Below, in pieces: positions 46,505-64,000 of a stretch of DNA of 64,000 nucleotides (positions are counted from its first letter, which is position 1; every line of letters starts with the position of its first letter). The DNA is from Diphasiastrum complanatum (Eukaryota; Streptophyta; Lycopodiopsida; Lycopodiales; Lycopodiaceae). The stretch lies in assembly GCA_029204225.1 (NCBI GenBank), contig CM055107.1:42900007-42964006 (forward strand). The letters run 5' to 3'. The notes under the pieces were generated by a model that made no database searches, had not been told where the DNA came from, and saw nothing but the letters and a program-made list of their open reading frames with translations. The translations under genes and the position numbers were made by a program.

Positions 46505-46880
46505 TGTGGTTGTTGATTGGATTGATAATTTTCATGATAGACAATTAACTACAAAATTTCTATTTTTACTATCTCAAAGTGCTACTTCTTATATGGGTAA
46601 AAAGTGAACAGCAAAAACATTGTCATCAATTGAAGCAAAGTATAAAGTATTAGTGATAACTTCTTTTGAGACAATTTAGTTGAGAAGATTTCTATAAAAA
46701 CATGGAGTCTTGAATGAAACACCAACAAAACAACTATGTCAAAGCCAAAGTAGCATTTTTCTATCAAAGAATCTCATCGCCTTTTGTCCAATTCATGAGC
46801 AAGTTGCATATTTTGTAGCTAATCCTCTATCAAGGAGTAAGCTTGATTGCTTGAAGCTTTTTATGAATATTTGAAAATAT
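46505..46880 (+). pseudogene. Copia RNase H relic
   Basis: Residues from broken frames match copia RNase H in order: DRQLTTKFLFLLSQSATSY, SSIEAKYKVLVITSFETI, GVLNETPTKQLC, QSSIFLSKNLIAF, IHEQVAYFVANPLSRSKLDC. Several stops and shifts. No polypurine tract or LTR is clear after it. Confidence 0.68.
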
Positions 46881-46989
46881 TAAGCTAGACATATCCAACT
46901 ATATGTCATACGCATATCATAGATGGAACCTAAAACTTTGCCCACATCGCCTTGGATGCTCTCGATATGTGTGAGGCATGTGCCATATG

Positions 46990-47510
46990 GCCAATAGTGC
47001 CATTGAATTGCCATATGTGGGCCTAAAATTTGGACAGAAATAGCTGACAGGTGGGCCAATGGCTCGGTTGACCTATGAGAACAAACTTAAAAAAAAAATA
47101 TTTTAGTGTGTTTTTCACGATTGAGCTGAGCATGATATTTGAAAGGCAATCCATCTTTTCAATCAAAATTTTAGAAACTTCATAATGTGTGTCTACTCAA
47201 ATAAGTAGTGAAGGACCCCCACTACCTAGGGCATAATAGTGGGACCTCATTCCCATTTACACCAATAGTGCCACATGGCCAAGTGTCGGCGGGCTAGCAT
47301 CTGGACACAAATAGCTGACGGGTGGGCTACCAATATTACTAGTGGTTGGATTGACTTGTGAGAGCAAGCTTCAAAGTAAAATAAAAATATAGTGTCAAGA
47401 TTAAGCCATAATGAGCAGACTTGAAAATTGGAGGGCATTATACTTTTTCAATCGAAATTGTAAAAATTTTTAATTGGGTCTACTCAAAATAGACCCAAAT
47501 CAACTAGTCC
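46990..47510 (+). repeat. About 280-bp tandem duplication
   Basis: AATAGCTGACRGGTGGGCYA occurs near 47040 and 47318, with matching flanks (AATAGTGCCA, GTTGACCTATGAGA / ATTGACTTGTGAGA, TTTTTCAATCRAAATT, GTCTACTCAAA). Confidence 0.65.
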
Positions 47511-48218
47511 CATTGAGCTGGGAACTACAATTACCTAAAGCATTTGCTTTTCTATTGACTCTAATTTTCAGCCCTCAAAATAGATAGTCTTCATGGATGG
47601 AATCTTGAAAATACATAAACTTAATGAATGGCATCTTGTAGCTATCACATATGGACTCATATAGAATCTTGAAAATTATGTTCATGACACACATTCATTA
47701 TGTATGATAAGGGGTGTTTGTTGGTCCATGGTCGAGATATATTGGCTAATCTTCTTTGCTTGCCATGATGTCCTTAGAATGGGTCTCCAAACAACCATTC
47801 TCTAATCCATCATACATCATTTCTCAAAGGAAAATTTGATTTCTTCTGAAATTCAACTTTTTGAATGTACCTTTCACTCTCAAGGATATCTTTGGGAGCT
47901 TTCTTTTAGCTTTGACATAAAATTTGATTTTGTTTTGAGATTTAACTTTTAGAATGTACCTTCCAAATTGTAGAGTATCTTTTGGAGCTCCCTTTTTAGC
48001 TTTGACTTGATAGTGTAAGCTATTGTGACTATTTGCTAAAAGTTAAATGTCACTCCGTAAAGAGAGTTGAAGCATTAAAATAAGTTGCAATAGAATTTTA
48101 GTTCTTTCAATTTTGTTTTGAAAAGCAATACATACTACAAACACTTTATTTTTCTTTCTTTTTTTTAGTGCAAGAGCTTCCTTATGTGGGTATTCTTTTT
48201 TTTGTCGTTTTGTATATT

Positions 48219-48560
48219 GTGTGTGTGTGTGTGTGTGTGTGTGTTTTTTGTATAGTGTATGTGAGTGTACTGTGTGTTTTGTGTGGGGAGCCAATGTATG
48301 TGAGTGCATGTGAGTGTGTATGTGTGTGTTTTGTGTGGGGAGCCAATGTATGTGAGTGAGTGTGTGTATGTGTGTGAGTGTGTATCCTAAAGACAATGAA
48401 TGATTGTGAGGAGAGAGAAAAGTGGACTCACATCCTAGAGACAATGAATGATTATGAGGAGAGAGAAAAGTGGACTGACATCCTGGAGGTGGTCCCAAAA
48501 TACATGGAGGTGGTCCCAAAATACAAAGGAAACCATGAACATGAGAAACCATGAACATGC
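48219..48560 (+). repeat. (GT)n and a run of small tandem duplications
   Basis: (GT)13 at 48219-48244, then a 36-bp unit twice (48271 and 48323), a 48-bp unit twice (48386 and 48434), GGAGGTGGTCCCAAAATAC twice (about 48485 and 48506), and GAAACCATGAACATG twice (48529-48560). Confidence 0.85.
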
Positions 48561-48599
48561 GCTCATGGCATTAGGTATGAGCATTAGGTGAGTGTATAC

Positions 48600-50340
48600 G
48601 TGTGTGTTTTGTTTGAGAGAGTTTTGATTTCGTTTTTTTTGCTTTTGAGGCTCTTTTGTGTGTGTGTGTGTATATATATATAGTCGATCGATGATCCGAT
48701 TTTCAAATCCTGATCCAGCGATTCGTGATTTGGGCAGCTAGTTGAATGCAGCTGGTGGCAGCTGCGATCGTGGATGCATGCTGACATGCAGACGTCGGAA
48801 TGGCTGGCTGGCCAGCATTAGCGGTAGCAGGAGCTATGCCCGCTTTTAGAATCTACGTCCCGTATCGTGTATATCTGGACTCCAGATTCTGGAGTTTGGA
48901 GAATTGCTTCTCCAATAATAGCCGGATCTGTTCCATAGGCCAGCTATGTGTAATACACGCAGAAGATCGTGTACATCGCATTAGGAGTATAAGTGTCCGC
49001 TATCCCGTGGCGCTAAGGTGTATAAGAATTGCAAGTTGGAGCGGAGGTGCACGGTGCCTTCCTAATGTAGCTGTGCTGGTTCGGTTTTGTCTGAAGATTT
49101 ATTATTGTGATATTGTCCTTAGAATAAGAAAAAACGCTTTGCATATTGTCCTTATCATAAGAAATTAGCTGGCTTTTGCTAAGGCGGTTGGTGATTTAAC
49201 TTGTCAGTTGGTGCAGCTCTCAAGGCGGATGGTCAATTAAAGGAATGAGCTGCTGCAGCTCTCAAGGCGGATGGTCAATTAAAGCAATGAGCTGCTGAGA
49301 GTAGCTTTCGCGTATATGGAGAGTAGCTTTGATTTAGATATTTGCTTCTTTAGTTTCCGGCTAACGAAAAGTTTGACTCAGCATCAACGCCTCCAAGCTG
49401 CCTTATAAGGTACTGTGTTCTTTGTAGCTGGTTCTTATGAATAAAGCTAGAATTCTGGGCTAAATTCAGTTGTATTTCTTATGCCATTTGTAATAGAAAT
49501 AATTGGCTTATAGTTGATCCTCAAGCGCTATATAGATTTGAGATCTTTTTTATTCTGCTACCTTATGACAAGATCAAAGGATAAGGAATGACGAAGTAAT
49601 CCTATCTTCGTAATCTTGACACGCCAGTGGCTCCCACTGCAAAGCTGGAAGGCAGTGGGCACAGGCCTGTGACCCAACGTTGATAAAGCGTAGCGGCCCA
49701 TGAGCCGCCAGCTACAGTGCCCTACATGCAGATGGTAGATTAAAGTTGGAGAGACATTAGTTTTCATGAATCTTTAAAATCTGAGTTTCTTTCTTCAACA
49801 CAAATTTTTAACTTAAAGAAGAATGATTGAAGTCTGATACAGACGGCAGTACGGTACTGTAGGAACTCTTCGTGTAAGGTAGTGTAGGTACTGTACTGTT
49901 TATCTGATCACAAGTAAGAGAACGGCCTGCTATAACTGATATGGGAGCTTCTCTTTGGAAATCACATTCATGTAGTGCTCCTTTCCTCTTCTAGAGATCA
50001 GGAGTTCGATTCCGTTCAGAGACATCGATAGAAATTATAGAAATTAAATTTGCTAGGTGTACTATTCTAGTTGGAAACGAGCTTGAACATTGAGTTCTGA
50101 GGCGTGAAGTTGCAATCCCAAAAAATAAGGTACACTAAAAGAATCACCCCGGTAACAATATTTTCTTCTTTGATAGAGTAATGGGAAATCTATAAGAATG
50201 GGGTGGTTTCTTAAATTTAAAGATCATAATCGTGATCGTCCATGCTCACCGACTATTTTCAGTGAGACATGGATGCTCACCTGGATCCTTTGCCTGGCAG
50301 TACGTCCATGAGCTCCTTTTAAATCTCTCCATCACTGCAT
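48600..50340. other. No recognisable gene; one 42-bp duplication
   Basis: The region upstream of the transporter gene. GCAGCTCTCAAGGCGGATGG and following bases repeat at 49213 and 49255. The 122-codon ORF at 48800-49168 has no motif that I recognise. Confidence 0.5.
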
Positions 50341-50348
50341 ACAAATTT

Positions 50349-50352
<4 letters not shown>

Positions 50353-50384
<32 letters not shown>

Positions 50385-50402
50385 AGAGGGAGAGGGAGAG
50401 AT
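50353..50402 (+). promoter_or_regulatory. GA-rich tract upstream of the transporter gene
   Basis: (AG)14 followed by GAGGGAGAGGGAGAG, 90-140 bp upstream of the start codon. In plants such tracts are often in 5' UTRs or core promoters and bind BBR/BPC factors; no clear TATA box is visible. Confidence 0.4.
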
Positions 50403-50445
50403 GTGATTTATAGGCCTTAGCAATATTGGAGGGGACACTCTGGGC

Positions 50446-50487
50446 ATGAACTGTCAACAAACGCAAAGCATCGATATAGCAGGGTGA
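50446..50487 (+). CDS. Upstream ORF, 13 codons
   Basis: ATG at 50446 opens MNCQQTQSIDIAG and stops with TGA at 50485-50487, three bases before the main start at 50491. If transcription begins upstream, translation of this ORF could lower expression of the transporter. Not conserved as far as I can tell. Confidence 0.35.
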   Translation: MNCQQTQSIDIAG

Positions 50488-50490
50488 AAG

Positions 50491-58908
<8,418 letters not shown>

Positions 58909-59163
58909 GTAGTAAATAGTGGCTTACAAGTATCGTTTTGTAATATTTATCGTGTGGTAGTCTAATAATACTATATTTTTGAATGATGATGTTGATCAAT
59001 TATTGTGCTTATTTCTTTTCATTTGGTGATGAAAGAACTAAAAACAAACTCAAGCTTCATTTAGCACTTGCATTCTATGGGAATGGAAAAAAGCATAGCT
59101 GCTAGTTTATGACTATTCAAGTACACTTGTTACTTTTTTCTTCAAGGCCTTTTCAAGCACAAT

Positions 59164-59369
59164 ATGGTAGTAGATCTTCCTAGCATTAAGGCTTCTTCAG
59201 ATACATGTGAGGCTTGTGCACTAGGAAAGCAACAGAGACAAAGGTTTCCAAAGGGAAAAGCTACCAGGGCCAAGGCATTCTTGAGCTTGTGCATTCAGAT
59301 CTGTGCGGTCCCATGCAGACCAGATCAGCAGGGGGGCGTACTATCTCATGACCTCCATGTTGAGAGGTA
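59164..59369 (+). pseudogene. Copia GAG-pre-integrase fragment
   Basis: Encodes MVVDLPSIKASSDTCEACAL, GKQQRQRFPKGKATRAK and, shifted, LVHSDLCGPMQT-like residues, then TSMLR. This is the junction of protease and integrase in a Tork-like copia. It is cut at 59369 by the LTR. Confidence 0.85.
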
Positions 59370-60290
59370 TGTGAAACATAGGTCGAACTTGAAAATAAAT
59401 GAACTCGAATGAAAAGAATTCGAACAACAAGAATTAGAACTTATCGTGCATAGCGGAATAAATTATCTTCCTCTTTCTTCATGCATAACTACGCCTATCA
59501 ATTTTGAAAAAACAATAGTGATAGAAATCATGTTCAATCCTATAGTAACTAACTTTGAAATCATTAGTACTACAATGACTACGTAGCCAAACATTAAGCA
59601 TCGAATTATCGGAAAAATAATTTCTCACAAACCATTAGACAAATAATTAGTCGCAAAAAACTACAGAAACGCATACATTCTAAGTCGAAGCTGAATGCAA
59701 TAAGAAGATAGTATTGATTCAGTATGGAAGCGAAACAGATGTAAATGAATACAACAAGTTGTGGATCGAAGTCGCGTACCTAAGCTATCTTTGAGCGGCT
59801 AAAATGTAAATCTGAATTAAGCACAACTACTGATAAGCAATAAGTGCAATCGCAATCTCTAATCAACTCTAAAGAACTGAGCTAGAATGCTCAAGAGTGT
59901 ACAAGCTCACAGGCTTGAAGGAGAGAGCTAACTATTCGATATTTGATCATAAGATTGATCATAATCTTATTCAGATGCTTAGATGTTGAAATATGAATAG
60001 CTATTTATACTAAGCAATTAGGTCATCAAAAGCGTTCATCCAGTTGGCTATGATGTGCTGGCATCCATCCAGTTAGGACTTCTCAGAAACTACTTGCTCA
60101 TGAATTAATGCAAGTTGGTGACTTTGGTCGCAAATAGTCTGTCTGCAGAAATAAACGTGAACTATCACTGTGAGCCGTTTCGAGTAGTTATGCAGTATGT
60201 GTAGAAATACTAAGAAAACTGCAGGTCTGGATAAAAGTTGGACGAATATTAAAATGTCGATTAGTCGATTAATGAGAGAATAATCCAACA
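59370..60290 (-). repeat. Copia LTR, minus strand (921 bp)
   Basis: On the minus strand TGTTGGATTATTCTC...ATGTTTCACA, preceded by a polypurine tract AAGGAGGAG at 60291-60299, so it is a 3' LTR. It matches 63060-64000 in inverted orientation for most of its length. Confidence 0.85.
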
Positions 60291-60510
60291 CTCCTCCTTA
60301 ATCTGAATCCATGAATGCCTTGAACTTTAAACTTAGATCTGCACAAAACTTTCTGTGTGCATCCAAGCTTAATGCTTTAGTAAAAATATCCGCTATCATA
60401 TGTTGCATTCGACAATACTACAATCTGACCTCTCTGTTGAGAACTTTGCTTCTGACATAGTGATACTTAAGTTCAATGTGCTTACTCCTAGAATGAAATC
60501 TAGGGTTGGC
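60291..60510 (-). pseudogene. Copia RNase H C-terminus
   Basis: Minus-strand residues NPRFHSRSKHIELKYHYVRS, KVLNREVRL, IADIFTKALSLDAHRKFCAD, KFKAFMDSD, followed by the polypurine tract. One stop lies after REVRL. It breaks off near 60510. Confidence 0.85.
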
Positions 60511-61380
60511 TGATCAATAATAATGAATAACGGATTCTATCTTTACCCATTTTGGTGAATTTTGGCTACATTTAGTTAGTTTTTTGAATTTTGACTAGTT
60601 TCTTGATTTTCTTGTATTGTCATGATATTTTGATGTTTAATGAATGGATTAGATGTATGAATGCTAAGATTGGCACATGACAATTTTGGTATCAGATCGT
60701 TAGATCATTTCCCCATAAAATTTGGTGGAGTTTGCTAAGTTTAGTAGAGTTTCTTGTTCTAGTTTTCTCGATTTTTAATTTCCAGCAAGTTTGGATTCAA
60801 TTTTTGGCCATTTAATCTTCAATTTTTTGTGTAGTTCTTGTTGTAGATCAATAGATCATTCTTTTAGCTTTCTAGAAGTACTAAGATTTTCTGATTTGGA
60901 CTATAATGACCAAGTTATGGTTATTTTTGTGTTTTCATTCCAATTTTAGTTAGTGACACTTTTTGCAGTTTGTTTTCTCTATTTTTGGTTGATAGTTTGG
61001 CCGAATTTCATGAATTTATCTCTATAGCATTTTAGATCTATCTCTTAGCTTGAATTTGAGTCAATTTGCAGCCAATTTGGTTGAAAATTGAGAGAGAGAT
61101 CGCAATTCTTGTGAAGGAGGTATGATCCTAGTTTTGGTAGAAAATTTGGGAGAGAAGCACTTCAACTTTTCACTATTGAAGTTTTGTTCCTTTGTAGATT
61201 TTCTTCAATTTTTTTTCATTTTGAAGTTTTCGTCAGATTCAAAAATCAACTTTTAAAAAAAAAAAACCCACACATGTGGGTGCTGGAGCTCAAAACCTTT
61301 CCTTTGTATTCGCGAGAAAACGTAGGGCACAGAATGAAGAAACAAAATGTTTCTATTGCCAAAGCTTTGCTAGCTTTCCA
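60511..61380 (+). other. LTR end, PBS and leader of another element
   Basis: TGGTATCAGATCG at 60687-60699 resembles a PBS. 60511-60686 would then be the end of an LTR and 60700-61380 a leader. No coding sequence is recognised; an A12 tract at 61255-61266 is followed by the palindrome CCCACACATGTGGG. Confidence 0.4.
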
Positions 61381-61389
61381 CCCTGATTT

Positions 61390-62477
61390 TGACAGAAAAG
61401 ACACATGAAACAAAAATGTTCGCAAACAGTTTCACAACACACGACACGAAATTGTTTTGCAACACAAAATCATTCGTGCTCCACAATGGACCAAGAAGAT
61501 CAGCCAAGTACCATGGGGTACAAGTATTTGATCAAATATCATGACATCAGCAGAAGTACTCTAGAACATGGCTAATCTGTCACTCTTGTAATCCATGATT
61601 AGTTGTAGATGTTTAATCTTTCTGTTCTGGGAAGTTACATGACGCAACACGAAAAAGTTCGCAAACTATATACTTTTTGCTTGATGCATAAAACTGTAAG
61701 ACGAAAATATACAGAATACATGTCTGCTTGTGAGTGAGACAATTTTGTAAGAGGATCGGCAGATCCATAAGTCCACTAGTAAGAGAGACACTATTTGTGA
61801 GAGAATTGTATTTCTCTCACGCCAATGCATTGTGTGGATTTGTCGCACAGTGCTTGAAATCAGAAGATTAATAGATAATATTGTAGCTGTTATGCGCATA
61901 TTATTCTGAATGATTGTATGATCTCAAATGGATATTTGTCTGCTACTATTCGTGTATCTGATTCACTTGTTTATTCAATTTCACACATTGCTTTGATTTT
62001 GATTAATGCTATAATAATCTATAACGTAGATCAACAATGTCTATCTACATTCTGGAGGATTGTAGGAATGATATAGCTGGCAGTGACCAGCAATCATATC
62101 TGAATTCCATACGAACTGATTTTGTTCACGAATGTTTTCGCTTCGTGTTTCGTTTTGCTTCACTTCGCGATCACTTGGCTTTCTGCATAAATCAATTCAG
62201 AGCTTATTCAAGTTTCGTTTCGCTTCGTTTCATTTCATCTAGTTTTGTTTTGTTTCGTTACAGAACCTGATTGATCTTTTCGCAAATTCTTTCTAGTTTC
62301 ACTTCGTTTCGTTTCGTTTTGTTGCAGAACTTGATTGATTAGTTTTTGCGAATTCTTCTCGAGTAGAAATTATTTGTGATCAGAACAGTTTCGCGAAATG
62401 TTCGCGAATCGTTCGAGAGACTCCTATCAGTTCGTTACCAAAATTTTACTGGAATTTTAAGTTTGCACGTTCCATCA
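61390..62477 (+). repeat. Probable copia 5' LTR
   Basis: Ends CCATCA one base before a PBS at 62479. Contains many TTCGCGAA/TTCGTTTCG words (62120-62420), like the LTRs at 26012 and 31209. The outer end is not defined. Confidence 0.5.
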
Positions 62478-62478
62478 G

Positions 62479-62491
62479 TGGTATTAGAGCC
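62479..62491 (+). promoter_or_regulatory. Primer-binding site
   Basis: TGGTATTAGAGCC, one mismatch from the initiator type. Confidence 0.65.
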
Positions 62492-62589
62492 ACCCTATCA
62501 TAGTCTGACATAGCCGAAAAGCTATCAGATCCAGGAGGCTAAGCATTCAAACAAAACACCACTAACAAGTGAGAACACAAATTCAAGAG

Positions 62590-62705
62590 CAATGACTTGA
62601 ATAAGTAGTATACAATCCAAGATCTGTACAGTCTTTGATTCATCAGGATCTAACTTCCTAGCATGGAAGGTTAAGACCTCGTTGATCCTGAAGGGAGAAG
62701 GATTA
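62590..62705 (+). pseudogene. Copia gag N-terminal fragment
   Basis: Encodes [20 protein letters not shown] and G, the gag N-terminus, about 100 bp after the PBS. It stops at about 62705, where a minus-strand integrase begins. Confidence 0.62.
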
Positions 62706-63057
62706 TTTCTCCCCCATTGATTCTATTCAATAGAAAAACAGTAGTTGCTACCGCTTCCGCCCAAAAGGAATTTGGCAACCCCTTTTCCTTCAGCATGCTC
62801 CTCGCACACTCAACTATAGACCTATTTTTCCGCTCAGCCATGCCGTTTTGCTATAGTGTATGTGGAGTGGAAAAGTGTCTCTTTATCCTACATGCATTGC
62901 AAAGATCTTTCAACTCATCAATAATATATTCACCACCCTTATCTGACCTAAAAGTGTTTAGCCTCTTCCCTGTGTAGTTTTCCATCAAGTATTTGAATGG
63001 TTCATATTTTAGCTTCAGAATATAGACCCATATCCTCCGTGAGAAATCATCTATGAA
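62700..63057 (-). pseudogene. Copia integrase core fragment
   Basis: Minus strand: FIDDFSRRIWVYILKLKYEP, LNTFRSDKGGEYIIDELKD, HFSTPHTL, a stop in place of Gln, then [40 protein letters not shown]. This holds the D and E of the D-D-E integrase core. It is nearly open (one stop). Both ends are cut by other elements. Confidence 0.87.
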
Positions 63058-63059
63058 GA

Positions 63060-64000
63060 GTTGAAATATTCTCTCATTAATCGACTACTCGACATTTTAA
63101 TCTACGTCCAACTTTTATCCAGACCTGCAATTTTTTTTTCATGTTTCTACACAAACTGCATAACTACTCGAAACAGCTCATAGTGATAGTTCACGTTCAT
63201 TTCTACAAACAGACTGTTTGCGACCAAAGTCACCAACTTGCATTAATTCATTAGCAAGTAGTTTCTGAGAAGTCCTAACTAGATGGATGCCAGCACATCA
63301 CAGCCAATTGGATGAACGCTTTTGATGACCTAATTGCTTAGTATAAATAGCTATTCATATTTCAACATCTAAGCATCAGAATAAGATTATGATCAATCAG
63401 AAGATGATCAATCTTATGATCAAGTATCGAATAGTTAGCTCTCTCCTTCAAGCCTGTGAGCTTGTACACTCTTGAGCATTCTAGCTCAGTTCTTTAGAGT
63501 TGATTAGAGATTGTGATTGCACTTATTGTTATCAGTAGTTGTGCTTAATTCAGATTTACATTTTAGCCGCTCAGAGATAGCTTAGGTACGCGACTTCGAT
63601 CCACAACTTGTTGTATTCATTTACATCTGTTTCGCTTCCATACTGAATCAATACTATCTTCTTATTGCGTTCAGCTGCGTCTAAAAAATGTATGCGTTTC
63701 TGTAGTTCTTCGCGACTAATTATTTGTTTGATGTTTCGCGACTAATTATTTGTCTAATGCTTTGCGACAAATTATTTGTCTGATAATTCGATGCTTAATG
63801 TTTGGCTACGTAATCACTATAGTACTAATGATCTCAAAGTTAGTTACTATAAGATCAAACGTGATTTCTATCACTATTGTTTTGTTCAAAATTGATAGGC
63901 GTAATCATCCATGAAGAAAGAGGAAGATAATTTATTCCGTTGTGCACGATAAGTTTTAATTCTTGTCGTTTGAATTCTTTTCATTCGAGTTCGTTTCTTT
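63060..64000 (+). repeat. Copia LTR, plus strand (cut by the window edge)
   Basis: Starts AGTTGAAATATTCTCTCATT, near the LTR start at 60290 on the other strand, and matches it to the window end. It has three copies of TTTGCGACAAATTATTTGTC-type words at 63700-63790, where the other copy has fewer. It lies directly against the integrase fragment. Confidence 0.8.

Noticed and set aside
48800-49168. 122-codon ORF as a possible gene
   Set aside because: No known motif, no plant promoter or intron signals that I can support.
49975-50025. tRNA B-box-like GTTCGATTCC
   Set aside because: No A box or cloverleaf could be formed upstream.

Overview
This is nuclear DNA of a land plant with a repeat-rich genome. 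The evidence is one intron-rich plant transporter gene (GT-AG introns), many decayed Ty1/copia and Ty3/gypsy LTR retrotransposons, a LINE, and very long (CT)n/(AT)n microsatellites. I see no bacterial operons, CRISPR array, rRNA gene or convincing tRNA gene. The species cannot be fixed from the sequence; the low similarity I recall to flowering-plant ZIFL proteins would fit a fern, lycophyte or gymnosperm, but this is a guess.

Layout. 1-2750: a minus-strand copia element cut by the window edge. 3313-5930: a plus-strand gypsy pol remnant and possible LTR. 8400-10315: a minus-strand LTR and leader. 10395-17012: a minus-strand chromodomain gypsy element with both LTRs and a perfect 5-bp target duplication (CTGAT); a plus-strand copia 5' half sits where its reverse transcriptase should be. 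17930-20330: gag, protease and unidentified relics. 20958-24590: a gag-only acidic ORF, an LTR and a copia gag start. 24594-28843: nested copia pieces, including an array of five primer-binding-site-like repeats. 29270-33221: a gypsy integrase tail joined to a LINE that is split by a 1.5-kb solo LTR. 33222-36345: a rearranged copia element and another LTR. 36346-50440: mostly non-coding, with minisatellites, tandem duplications, one SINE-like unit and one copia RNase H relic.

50491-58908 holds the only convincing host gene: eleven exons, open in one continuous frame (355 codons), of a ZIFL-type major facilitator transporter. All four family signatures are visible: CPGC, WGVIADRYGRK, the antiporter motif and PETVH. 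The C-terminal third is missing from the window. Sequence after exon 11 is a pile of nested copia elements (59164-64000), including two copies of one LTR about 2.8 kb apart in opposite orientation. The gene therefore either has a giant last intron or has lost its 3' end.

Apart from this gene, every coding trace is a transposable-element relic with stops or frameshifts. I found no new multi-gene system. The most unusual items are the PBS-like array (25875-26010), the gag-only acidic element (20958-23098), the copia element with a duplicated zinc-knuckle/protease block (33222-35707), the LINE with an in-frame (CT)61 tract, the foldback in intron 5 and the microsatellite touching the exon 6 donor.
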